Shown here one piece after another: positions 1 through 6,323 of a stretch of DNA of 6,953 bases. The translations under genes were made by a program, and so were the position numbers. The notes beneath the pieces were generated by a model. It saw nothing but the letters and a program-made list of their open reading frames with translations, had not been told where the DNA came from and did not search any database. This stretch comes from Pseudomonadota bacterium (GTDB lineage Bacteria > Pseudomonadota > Gammaproteobacteria > UBA4575): NCBI GenBank assembly GCA_009839635.1, contig VXPJ01000054.1, positions 5,658 to 12,610 on the forward strand. The letters run 5' to 3'. Numbering within the stretch: the first letter of the stretch is position 1; each line of letters opens with the position of its first letter.

Positions 1-106
1 TTGGTTTTGTTTTTTTGTTTGGTGGGGCTTGTTGTAAATTTCCCCTATGCGGGGGGACACCCCGGGGGGGCCGGACGTGCGGGGGGGCGGGTCGCCCCCC
101 CCCCCG
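1..106. other. Low-quality, homopolymer-rich left edge
   Basis: This stretch is dominated by long T, G and C runs, for example T-rich at 4-20, G runs near 52 and 65-70, and a C run of about ten near 95-105. It encodes no recognisable protein. The reading frame that ends at 352 is open back to 47, but residues before about position 107 are Gly/Pro-rich and unlike the RND family. The simplest reading is degraded sequence at a contig end, with errors or frameshifts breaking the upstream part of the RND gene. Real low-complexity DNA is less likely, and nothing here should be interpreted biologically. Confidence 0.7.
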
Positions 107-352
107 GTACGTGAATCCGTACGGGTGCGCCTGCGGCCCATCTTCATGAGCACGCTGACCAGCATTTTCGGGATGCTGCCCCTGCTGGTCATCCCGGGTT
201 CGGGCTCTGAGCTTTACAAGGGATTCGCCGGGGTCATCGTTGGAGGAATGGCGGTGAGCACCGTGTTCACGCTGATCCTGCTGCCCAGCATCCTGCAGCT
301 CGGCAGAGCCACATCTCCTGCCGGGCGTGATGCTGAAATCACGCCGGCCTGA
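107..352 (+). CDS. RND-family efflux permease, C-terminal fragment
   Basis: This is the last ~80 residues of an inner-membrane RND (resistance-nodulation-division) permease, the proton-driven pump of a tripartite export complex. What is seen: the family motif RLRPIFMSTLTSIFGMLPL, which opens transmembrane helix 11, then a short polar turn (GSGSELYKG), then a last hydrophobic helix of about 25 residues rich in Gly, Val and Leu (GFAGVIVGGMAVSTVFTLIL), and a short polar tail ending in TGA at 350-352. The order and spacing match the C-terminus of AcrB/CusA-type permeases, which are normally over 1000 residues, so most of the gene lies to the left. The frame is open back to 47, but the residues before 107 are not RND-like. 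The substrate cannot be inferred from this part. It is convergent with djlA across 39 bp and has no evident link to selenium metabolism. Confidence 0.82.
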   Translation, partial: VRESVRVRLRPIFMSTLTSIFGMLPLLVIPGSGSELYKGFAGVIVGGMAVSTVFTLILLPSILQLGRATSPAGRDAEITPA

Positions 353-391
353 GGACATTTCTGCACTTTTGGAACCTCTGCTGCCTGGCGG

Positions 392-1198
392 TCAGTGCAG
401 TTTCTTGCGTTGTTCCTTGATCATGTCATAGGCCTTGCGAATCTCTTGGGTTTTCTCTGTGGCGATATCGATCATCTCTTCGGGCAGGCCCTTGGAAATC
501 AGCTTGTCAGGATGATGCTGGCTCATCAGCCTGCGGTAGGCTCTCTTGATGTCGGCCTCGGAGGCCTGCGGGTCAACGCCGAGAACCCTGTAGGCATTTT
601 CGATCTCCTCGGCCGATACGAAGGCGGAGCGGTTGCCGTACTGATCACGATGCTGCTGGCCAAAGGTGATCGATTCCAGTTGCTCAAGCCACGCATGTGG
701 ATATCCCAGCACGCTGCAGATGTGGCGCAACACCTGCTCCTCGGCCGGGTCCTTGATACCGTCCGCATAAGCGGCTTGTAGCTGAATCTCGATGAACATC
801 TGGATCAGCGTGGTTTTGCGATGGCACTCCCTTCGGAACTGCTCGAGGACCTCGTCGAGCATGAATCCGTCCTCCTTGCCCTGATTGAACAGGGCTACGG
901 CAATCTTGCGCTGCGATTTGTTCAACCGCATCTGCGAGATCACCTGCTCGGCCAGCTGTATTTCCTGCGGGGAAACCTGTCCATCCGCCTTGGCAATGTG
1001 GCCCATGACAGAAAAGGTTGCGGTAAAGAAGGCGGCCTGGGTCCGTTCCTGTGAACCTTGGTCGAAGCTGAACCCCTCCTGCCTGTTGTCAGAGGATTTG
1101 TCCAGCTGATGGCCAAGCATGGCACCGATCATTGCACCAAGCGGCCCGCCCAGTGCAAATCCCAGTCCACCGCCAGCCAGCTTTCCCCACCAACTCAT
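392..1198 (-). CDS. djlA: DjlA-like membrane-anchored J-domain co-chaperone
   Basis: DjlA is an inner-membrane DnaJ-type co-chaperone that stimulates the DnaK ATPase through a cytoplasmic J domain and, in enterobacteria, affects envelope-stress signalling. The 268-residue product matches the usual ~270. It has three parts in the DjlA order. Residues 6-30 form a Gly/Ala-rich membrane segment with glycine-zipper spacing (GGGLGFALGGPLGAMIGAML). Residues ~55-165 form an acidic, helical TerB-like domain (GHIAKADGQVSPQE; AAYADGIKDPAEEQVL). Residues ~199-268 form a C-terminal J domain with the essential HPD at 229-231 and the helix II pattern DIKRAYRRLMSQHHPDK. The chosen ATG gives the typical MSWWGK start; only a weak GA-rich ribosome site lies ahead of it. 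It is 66 bp downstream of senA on the same strand with no terminator between, so read-through from senA is possible, though a functional tie is not implied. Confidence 0.93.
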   Translation of the reverse strand: MSWWGKLAGGGLGFALGGPLGAMIGAMLGHQLDKSSDNRQEGFSFDQGSQERTQAAFFTATFSVMGHIAKADGQVSPQEIQLAEQVISQMRLNKSQRKIAVALFNQGKEDGFMLDEVLEQFRRECHRKTTLIQMFIEIQLQAAYADGIKDPAEEQVLRHICSVLGYPHAWLEQLESITFGQQHRDQYGNRSAFVSAEEIENAYRVLGVDPQASEADIKRAYRRLMSQHHPDKLISKGLPEEMIDIATEKTQEIRKAYDMIKEQRKKLH

Positions 1199-1264
1199 GA
1201 GCGTGTCTGCCGCCTGTAATGTATCACCGTGCTGTGTGCTCGCTTGCGGCCCTGATAACCATGC
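1199..1264. other. senA-djlA spacer
   Basis: These 66 bp lie between the senA stop (TAA, 1265-1267 on the minus strand) and the djlA start. I see no inverted repeat followed by a T-tract and no convincing -35/-10 pair in the minus direction. This is compatible with djlA being transcribed at least partly from the senA promoter, but it does not prove it. Confidence 0.4.
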
Positions 1265-2569
1265 TTATTTCGCACAGGTTCTGAATCCGGCGAACACATC
1301 ATTGCGGTCGGGACCATAGTAGTTGCGCCATGTGTTGTGGATCATGCGACTGCGGGTTACCCAAGCGCCACCCCGCAGCACTTTGGTCTGACCGAACAAC
1401 GGTCGGGAATATTCCGTGTAGCAGTCCGGTGAGAAGCCTGGGTAGGGCTGGAAAGTCGAGTCCGTCCACTCCCACACATTGCCGAGCATCTGACGGCAGC
1501 CCAGTGTGCTGTCACCTGCCGGATGCGCGTGGACGCCAGCAGGGCCAGAACCCCTAGCATCCAGATTGGCACAATCCGCACTGGCCTCATCTCCCCAGGG
1601 AAACTGCCTCTTGCAGGGCATGCCCGCAGTCACCTCCTCTGGGTTGCAAGCAGCTGCGAATTCCCATTCCGCCTCGGTTGGCAAGCGCCGGTTTGCCCAC
1701 CTGCAAAACGCTTGGGCTTCATACCAGCTGACATGGATCACGGGATGGGCCCATGCCAGTGCATGCCACTGGTCAAACCGTCGTGTGTGCCAGGTGTGAT
1801 CGGAATCCTTTCTCCAGTACACCGGGCATTCAAGACCCCGTTCCTTGCGCCATTGCCAACCTGCATCGCACCAGTATTCCCGTGTTGTATAGCCGCCGGC
1901 CTCCACAAACTCGGCATAGTCTTGGTTGCTTACTGTGTAACGGGCAATATGAAAAGGGGCCAGCGTGATCCTGTGTGCCCATTTCTCATTGTCAAACGTG
2001 AACTCGCCGTTTCTTTCCGCACCCAGAAGGAACGGTCCGCCTGCGACTTCGATATCTTCATTCTCAGGAACACTGCCGCCGTCAGCAGGTGCTTGATTGC
2101 GCATGTAGGCCGGTGCGGGGTAGGCGAGAGTCTGTCGTGTGTAGGTCAGTGCCTCGCCATGCATGTCTTCATGGAACAGGGCCAGCAGATAGAAGTATTT
2201 TGCAAAATCTTCCAGCTTGATTTCGTCCAGTTGGGAAACCTCTGCCGACAGCACCTCATCCATGTACTGGAGTGTGTCTTCCATACTGGGTAGCGGCAGA
2301 TCCCACCGCGTTTCGTGCGGGATGGAGATGGAGTCAAACAGCCTGTCTGAATCCGGAAGAATTTCCGGTCGTTGACCCAGGTGGCGCAGCACCCAGAATT
2401 CGTGAAAATACGCGGTGTGGGCAATTTCCCAGCACAAGGGGTTGGTGGTGGGAAGCCTGGGGCCGAGGAGTTGCTGTGAGTCCAGCCCCTCGATCAGGGC
2501 CAGGGTCCTGGAGCGCGTATCCCGCAAGGCGGCTTCCAGGTTTTCTGCGGTAGCGTCTCTGTAGTGCAT
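1265..2569 (-). CDS. senA: Selenoneine synthase SenA (EgtB-like nonheme iron enzyme)
   Basis: SenA catalyses O2-dependent C-Se bond formation between hercynine and a selenosugar, a cytoplasmic step leading to selenoneine. The 434-residue product has the EgtB architecture. An N-terminal DinB-like four-helix domain (about 8-150) carries the iron ligands: H51 in WEIAHTAYFHEF, and H133 and H137 in LFHEDMHGEALTY (HxxxH). A C-terminal FGE-sulfatase/C-type-lectin-like domain (about 172-434) shows RLPTEAEWEFAA (295-306), GNVWEWTDSTFQPYPGF (363-379) and the closing VLRGGAWVTRSR...GFRTC. The family alone allows ergothioneine synthase EgtB. SenA is preferred because the divergent neighbour is a SenB-type selenosugar synthase and a selenophosphate synthetase follows. 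No γ-glutamylcysteine-dependent egt cluster is visible here. The ATG at 2569 gives an N-terminus (MHYRDATAENLEAALRD) leading straight into the first helix; the only ribosome site upstream is a weak GAAAAG. Confidence 0.87.
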   Translation of the reverse strand: MHYRDATAENLEAALRDTRSRTLALIEGLDSQQLLGPRLPTTNPLCWEIAHTAYFHEFWVLRHLGQRPEILPDSDRLFDSISIPHETRWDLPLPSMEDTLQYMDEVLSAEVSQLDEIKLEDFAKYFYLLALFHEDMHGEALTYTRQTLAYPAPAYMRNQAPADGGSVPENEDIEVAGGPFLLGAERNGEFTFDNEKWAHRITLAPFHIARYTVSNQDYAEFVEAGGYTTREYWCDAGWQWRKERGLECPVYWRKDSDHTWHTRRFDQWHALAWAHPVIHVSWYEAQAFCRWANRRLPTEAEWEFAAACNPEEVTAGMPCKRQFPWGDEASADCANLDARGSGPAGVHAHPAGDSTLGCRQMLGNVWEWTDSTFQPYPGFSPDCYTEYSRPLFGQTKVLRGGAWVTRSRMIHNTWRNYYGPDRNDVFAGFRTCAK

Positions 2570-2650
2570 CAGCTTTTCGTATGCATCCTGTTTGGGTCAC
2601 GAAATATACCCTGTTATCGATACAATAACGTAATACCATCCACTTTTATT
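2570..2650. promoter_or_regulatory. Divergent senA/senB promoter region with palindrome
   Basis: This 81-bp AT-rich gap separates the outward-facing starts of senA and senB and must hold both promoters or a shared one. A -10-like TACAAT lies at 2621-2626 (+), 24 bases before the senB ATG. A -10-like TATATT lies at 2608-2603 (-), 33 bases before the senA ATG. Neither has a good -35 at 16-18 bp. Between and overlapping them is an inverted repeat, GTTAT (2613-2617) and ATAAC (2625-2629), enclosing the perfect palindrome TATCGATA (2615-2622). A dimeric regulator binding here could control both genes; that is inference. The senB start has no clear Shine-Dalgarno, so its transcript may have a very short leader. 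Confidence 0.4.
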
Positions 2651-3604
2651 ATGAAAATTGTCCTGATCACCCCGGCATTGCCCCGTTCCCGTTCCGGAAA
2701 CCGCGCCACGGCTACCCGTTGGAAAAACATCCTGACGGAACTGGGTCACAGGGTAGATGTGAGAGTTGATTTTGCAGGAGGCCGGTATGATGCCATGGTG
2801 GCATTGCATGCATGGCGCAGTGCAGCCTCCATACGTCGCTTCCATACGCAATTCCCCGAGCGTCCGTTGATCGTGGCGCTGACCGGCACCGACATCTATA
2901 AATTTATCCGGTCTTCACCGCAGTCCACCCTGTACTCGATCCGTGCGGCAGACAGGCTGGTCACCCTGCACGAGCTTGCGGGTTTGGCGATCCCTGAAGA
3001 GTACAGGGATAAGATTTCGGTCATCCACCAGTCCGCCAAACCTGTGATGCGCAAACCGGCAAGGCGGAAAAACAGTTTCAATGTCTGTGTGATCGGTCAT
3101 TTGCGAGAGGAAAAGGATCCGCTGCGTGCCGCCTACGCGGCTCGCAGGCTGCCCGCAGAATCCCGCATCCGCATCCGCCAGTACGGCAAGGCCCATACCC
3201 CGGTGTGGGCGGAACGGGCCGAACAAGAGATGCGGGGGAACCCGCGGTATCGCTGGTTCGGCGAAGTCCCGAACTGGCAGGTGCGCAGGGTGTACGCGGG
3301 TGCCGATGTGATGGTGCTCAGTTCCCGGATGGAAGGCGGGGCCAATGTGATTTCAGAGGCCTGTGTTGCGGGTCTTCCGGTGATTGCCTCGGAGATCGCT
3401 GGCTCGGTGGGATTACTGGGTGAAGGGTACCCCGGCTACTATGCGACCGGCGATACCCGGGCGCTGCGCGAACTGCTGCTTCGGGCCGAGGCGGACCACG
3501 CCTGGCTGGGGAAATTACAAGCGGCCTGCCAGGGGAAAGCCGGGTTGTTTTCCTATGCACGGGAGAAGAGCCGCTGGAGGACATTGATGAACCGTGTTGC
3601 CTGA
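2651..3604 (+). CDS. senB: Selenosugar synthase SenB (GT4-like glycosyltransferase)
   Basis: SenB couples selenophosphate to a UDP-activated sugar (UDP-GlcNAc or UDP-glucose in characterised examples), making the selenosugar that SenA uses. The product is 317 residues, a GT-B-fold glycosyltransferase of the usual length. Seen in order: an N-terminal Rossmann half starting MKIVLITPALPRSRSGNRAT, where the SGNR..TA.RW block (15-24) marks the SenB family; ALHAWRSAASI (51-61); LTGTDIY (87-93); a second Rossmann half from ~143 with VIGHLREEKDP; and SSRMEGGANVISEACVAGLP (224-243), whose E228/E236 pair is the E-x7-E donor-binding motif of retaining GT4 enzymes. The frame is open upstream to a GTG at 2564, but that start would overlap senA and add 29 unrelated residues. 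ATG 2651 yields the conserved N-terminus, although no strong ribosome site precedes it. Divergent from senA; faces selD. Confidence 0.88.
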   Translation: MKIVLITPALPRSRSGNRATATRWKNILTELGHRVDVRVDFAGGRYDAMVALHAWRSAASIRRFHTQFPERPLIVALTGTDIYKFIRSSPQSTLYSIRAADRLVTLHELAGLAIPEEYRDKISVIHQSAKPVMRKPARRKNSFNVCVIGHLREEKDPLRAAYAARRLPAESRIRIRQYGKAHTPVWAERAEQEMRGNPRYRWFGEVPNWQVRRVYAGADVMVLSSRMEGGANVISEACVAGLPVIASEIAGSVGLLGEGYPGYYATGDTRALRELLLRAEADHAWLGKLQAACQGKAGLFSYAREKSRWRTLMNRVA

Positions 3605-3682
3605 GATCGGCACGGCATATTTGATTCTGCGGTTGTCGGTCGGTGGAGCCACAAAAGCCAGTCGGTTCAGTCACTTGTGCAC

Positions 3683-3711
3683 TTATCAAAGTATTTGATT
3701 TTTCCCATAAT
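3683..3711 (+). promoter_or_regulatory. Candidate sigma-70 promoter in senB-selD gap
   Basis: A -35-like TTATCA (3683-3688, four of six consensus bases) and a -10-like CATAAT (3706-3711, five of six) are separated by 17 bp, the preferred spacing. Transcription would start near 3718 and run to the terminator at about 3960, giving a transcript of roughly 245 nt. Chance matches are common in AT-rich DNA, so this is a moderate call at best. Confidence 0.33.
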
Positions 3712-3717
3712 GAGGTT

Positions 3718-3962
3718 TTAGTTGTGCCTTGGGAAAGCTCCACGTAGCCTAGGCACTGTGGATGTTTTATTGTTGTTTTGTTGGCAGACCTGATAAGCAA
3801 CAGTTCGCAGATCGACTTGGCGTAACTTCACAATCATGTCCCGGTCGCAGGCTACTGCGGAGGTGGGGCAACCTGAACGTCACAATGTACGAATCGGTGC
3901 GATAAAACATCACCAGTAAACTGGTCTGCCGGAAAAGCCCGCGTTTTGCGGGCTTTTCTTTT
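3718..3962 (+). ncRNA. Candidate structured small RNA
   Basis: This is an inferred transcript from the promoter-like element to the intrinsic terminator. Visible inverted repeats, in order: GTGCCT (3724-3729) with AGGCAC (3751-3756), extended by GG/CC past one mismatch; CGCAG (3846-3850) with CTGCG (3855-3859), loop GCTA; AGGT (3861-3864) with ACCT (3871-3874); ACCAG (3912-3916) with CTGGT (3921-3925), loop TAAA; then the terminator stem. I do not recognise 6S RNA, tmRNA, RNase P RNA, SRP RNA or selC in it. Alternatives are a long senB 3' untranslated region processed from its mRNA, or chance hairpins in non-coding sequence. Confidence 0.3.
3933..3962 (+). terminator. Intrinsic terminator, probably bidirectional
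   Basis: A perfect 10-bp stem, AAAAGCCCGC (3933-3942) with GCGGGCTTTT (3948-3957), closes on a five-base loop GTTTT and is followed by CTTTT. The GC-rich core and T-tract make a strong plus-strand terminator for senB or for the candidate RNA. Read on the minus strand, the hairpin lies 26 bp past the selD stop and is also followed by a short T run (the complement of the A-tract), so it can end selD transcription too. Confidence 0.88.
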
Positions 3963-3982
3963 GGGTGTCGTCAAGCCGCCTT

Positions 3983-6265
3983 TCAGCGGGGCTGGTCAAG
4001 GTTGATATGCACGGATTCCAGCATGTCGCTTTGGGGCTTTACTTGGCCCACGATACAGGCATGCCGGTAGCCCAGGTCGTGCAATTCCGCGATGCAGGCA
4101 TCGGCATGCCTGCCAGGCAGGGTGGCGAGCAAGCCCCCGGAAGTTTGCGGGTCAAATAGCAACGGGTAGTGCGGATGCTGAGTAGCTTCCTGGGGATTTT
4201 TGACTGCGCGGCGCAGGCGTACATTGGAAGGCTGCAGGGAACTGAATATCCCCATCTCGATAGTTTCGGCAGCGCCGTCGAGAACCGGCAGCACATTCAA
4301 GTCGATCGTGATGTCCAGCTGGGCCGCACGTACCATCTCCAGCAAGTGACCCAGTACGCCAAAGCCCGTGATGTCGGTGCACGCATGCACGTCATACTTG
4401 TACAGGCATTGCGCGGCCAGGTGATTTGAAACAAGCATGCAATCTATGGCATCCACGATCCAGCGACCCTTGGCCTTGCCCCGCATCTCTGCCGCAAACA
4501 AGGTGCCCGTGCCAACCGGTTTGGTAATGATGATGACATCGTCAACCTGCATTCCCCCTTTGGCCAGCAGTCGTTCTTTTTCGATCAGCCCGGTAACACT
4601 GAGCCCAAAGGCAAGTTCGGCCCCCTCGCTGGAGTGTCCCCCGACCAGCGCCGCCTTGTGCTGATCCAGAACCCGCACCGCACCATCCATGATTTGCAGA
4701 AGCTGCTGCTCAACCACGTTCTCTTTTCCGTACGGGATGGTTGCAATGGCCATGGCTGCCTGTGCCTCTGCTCCCATCGCAAACACATCGCTCAGGCTGT
4801 GGTTAGCGGTGACCTGTCCAAATACAAACGGGTCATCGATAAACGCCCGGAAATAATCGACGGACTGAACCTGTACCTTGCCGGGGGGTACGGTCACGGC
4901 CGCGGCATCGTCCGGCGCATCCAGCCCGAGCAGCACGTCCTCACGAAGATAAGGCGACAGCTGGTTGATGACGCGGCTCAGTACATTGCTGCCAATTTTC
5001 GCACCGCATCCGCCACAACGCATGGCAATGGCAGAGATTTCCTCAAGTGTATCGCGGCTTGCCAGTCTGCTGTCCACGAGGTCGTCATGCTTTTCTTGCA
5101 TTTCAGGGAGACGGTTGTATTTGTGCATGAACCTCCGGTCGATCAGATCCTTGAGCTTCCAGACCCAGGCACCTTCAGTGGCAAGCGCTCCACGGGAGGC
5201 GACTGCATACTTGTTGCCGGTACTGACCAGACTCAGGAAGCTGATTTGCGGCACATGTTCCTTCAGGCGTCTGTTTTCCAGTGCACGCCTCAGATTCCTG
5301 TACAGAGGCTTCCCCTGCCGAACCGCAAACACACCGGACTTGGGCCGCGGATAATCGGTTACCGCAGCGATGTCACCCGCTGCAAAAACGTCACCGTGGG
5401 ACACTGACTGCAGGGAACTGTTTACCTGGATGAACCCCCGCTCATCTACGGCAAGTCCGGATTCCCTGTACCAGGTTGGTGCAGATGCATGGGTTGCCCA
5501 AATTGTCGCGTCCGCGTGCAAGGAATTACCGGAATCCAGTTGCAGGGTATGGGCGTCCGCTTCCATGACCATGCATGCCTTATGTATCGTAATCTGACGC
5601 TCTGTCAGAATGCGCATGAAGCGGTGCTGTACGGAGGGGTTATGTGTAGGCAATACGGTGCCGTTGCTGCAGATGATGTGAAAACGGAGCTTGTCCACAG
5701 GCAGGCCTCGCTGGTGCAGTAGCTTGTGCAGGTGAAACTGCGTGGACAGGGCGACCTCGACACCGCCTGCACCTGCGCCCACCACAGCGATCTGGTAATC
5801 GCCCTTGCGTGTGAGCACCTCATCCATGATGGCGTCCCAGCCCCGTAGAAACCGGTGGATGGGCTTGACTCCCAGTGTGTGTTCTCTTGAGCCGGGAACC
5901 TCTGTGAAGGAAGGTGTTGATCCCGTGTTAATGGACAGTACATCGTAATGTACGGGCGGCCGGTCGCCGCACAGAACATACTTGTTTTCCAGGTCCAAAG
6001 CGCTGGCACGCACATGGAACAGGCGTGCTCCTGCAAACCGGGCCAAGGGCTGCAAATCGATATGGCTTTCGTCAAAACTGTAATGACCCGCGATGTAGCC
6101 CGGCAACATCCCGGAATAAGGGGTGTGTACGTCGCGGCTGATCAGGGTGATCTGTAGGCCCGCAATGGGCTTCATGCCGAATCGTTTGAGCACAGCCACG
6201 TGGCTGTGGCCTCCCCCGATCAACACCAGATCCTTGATTACCGTGCTGTTTTTCGGTTTTTGCAA
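3983..6265 (-). CDS. selD: NDH-like flavoprotein fused to selenophosphate synthetase (SelD/SenC)
   Basis: The C-terminal half makes selenophosphate, AMP and phosphate from selenide, ATP and water, supplying SenB and possibly selenocysteine or selenouridine synthesis. The 760 residues split in two. Residues ~11-375 are an NADH dehydrogenase/sulfide-quinone-reductase-like FAD/NAD(P) module: FAD loop LIGGGHSHVAVLKRFG (15-30), TPYSGMLPGYIAGHY (48-62), NAD(P) loop VVGAGAGGVE (161-170), second FAD motif GDVFAAGDIA (291-300). Residues ~411-760 are SelD: catalytic C420 and K423 in GGCGAKIG (Cys, not selenocysteine; E. coli Cys19 is Ala422), metal-binding Asp candidates D453, D470, D493 and D631, plus VGGHSSEGAE and FDPQTSGGLL. 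Fused SelD proteins of this kind are known, but the flavin module's reaction is not. The start is TTG, supported by AGGA seven bases upstream (6276-6273); no ATG occurs in frame before the stop at 6284-6286. In the selenoneine pathway this role is named SenC. Confidence 0.95.
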   Translation of the reverse strand: MQKPKNSTVIKDLVLIGGGHSHVAVLKRFGMKPIAGLQITLISRDVHTPYSGMLPGYIAGHYSFDESHIDLQPLARFAGARLFHVRASALDLENKYVLCGDRPPVHYDVLSINTGSTPSFTEVPGSREHTLGVKPIHRFLRGWDAIMDEVLTRKGDYQIAVVGAGAGGVEVALSTQFHLHKLLHQRGLPVDKLRFHIICSNGTVLPTHNPSVQHRFMRILTERQITIHKACMVMEADAHTLQLDSGNSLHADATIWATHASAPTWYRESGLAVDERGFIQVNSSLQSVSHGDVFAAGDIAAVTDYPRPKSGVFAVRQGKPLYRNLRRALENRRLKEHVPQISFLSLVSTGNKYAVASRGALATEGAWVWKLKDLIDRRFMHKYNRLPEMQEKHDDLVDSRLASRDTLEEISAIAMRCGGCGAKIGSNVLSRVINQLSPYLREDVLLGLDAPDDAAAVTVPPGKVQVQSVDYFRAFIDDPFVFGQVTANHSLSDVFAMGAEAQAAMAIATIPYGKENVVEQQLLQIMDGAVRVLDQHKAALVGGHSSEGAELAFGLSVTGLIEKERLLAKGGMQVDDVIIITKPVGTGTLFAAEMRGKAKGRWIVDAIDCMLVSNHLAAQCLYKYDVHACTDITGFGVLGHLLEMVRAAQLDITIDLNVLPVLDGAAETIEMGIFSSLQPSNVRLRRAVKNPQEATQHPHYPLLFDPQTSGGLLATLPGRHADACIAELHDLGYRHACIVGQVKPQSDMLESVHINLDQPR

Positions 6266-6323
6266 AAGCTTATCCTGCCTAGATCAATTCAGATGGGTCC
6301 GAAAGCCCTGCGGCCAATCCGGT
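6266..6323 (-). promoter_or_regulatory. gshA-selD spacer with Shine-Dalgarno for the TTG start
   Basis: This 58-bp spacer between the gshA TGA and the selD TTG contains AGGA at 6276-6273 (minus strand), seven bases before the TTG. I see no terminator hairpin and no good -35/-10 pair. Together these favour translation of selD from a transcript that begins upstream, in or before gshA. Confidence 0.6.

Larger units (their letters stand above)
3605..3982. other. 378-bp senB-selD gap: no convincing protein gene
   Basis: The gap lies between the convergent stops of senB and selD and is visibly more T-rich than its neighbours. It holds a promoter-like pair (3683-3711), a run of short inverted repeats, and a strong terminator (3933-3957 plus T-tract). 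The longest small frame with an ATG that I found on the plus strand is 47 codons (3762-3905). It has no ribosome site and resembles no family I know, so it is not called. The structure fits a non-coding transcript or a long senB 3' untranslated region better than a gene. Confidence 0.5.

Noticed and set aside
47..106. Gly/Pro-rich N-terminal extension of the RND fragment
   Set aside because: It is encoded by homopolymer runs at the contig edge and has no match to RND proteins.
361..400. Inverted repeat CTGCACT / AGTGCAG between the RND fragment and djlA
   Set aside because: Arms are 7 bp but the loop is 26 bases and no T-tract follows, so it is a weak terminator candidate and may be chance.
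1523..2293. 256-codon open frame on the plus strand opposite senA
   Set aside because: It lies wholly inside senA on the other strand, has Cys/Pro-rich composition and no family resemblance, while the minus frame has clear DinB and FGE-sulfatase motifs.
3318..3800. 160-codon minus-strand frame overlapping the 3' half of senB
   Set aside because: Most of it is antisense to the conserved E-x7-E region of senB and its Ser/Arg/Pro-rich composition is typical of a shadow frame.
3762..3905. 47-codon plus-strand frame starting ATG in the senB-selD gap
   Set aside because: There is no ribosome site, the start is buried in an inverted repeat, and the product resembles nothing I know.
3605..3982. tRNA-Sec (selC), 6S RNA or SECIS element in the gap
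   Set aside because: No cloverleaf with a CCA end, no 6S open-bubble signature and no in-frame UGA with a following hairpin was found; SelD here uses Cys at its catalytic position.
4634..5407. 257-codon open frame on the plus strand opposite selD
   Set aside because: It sits across the junction of the fused selD gene, shows no motif, and the opposite frame carries the SelD catalytic and metal-binding residues.
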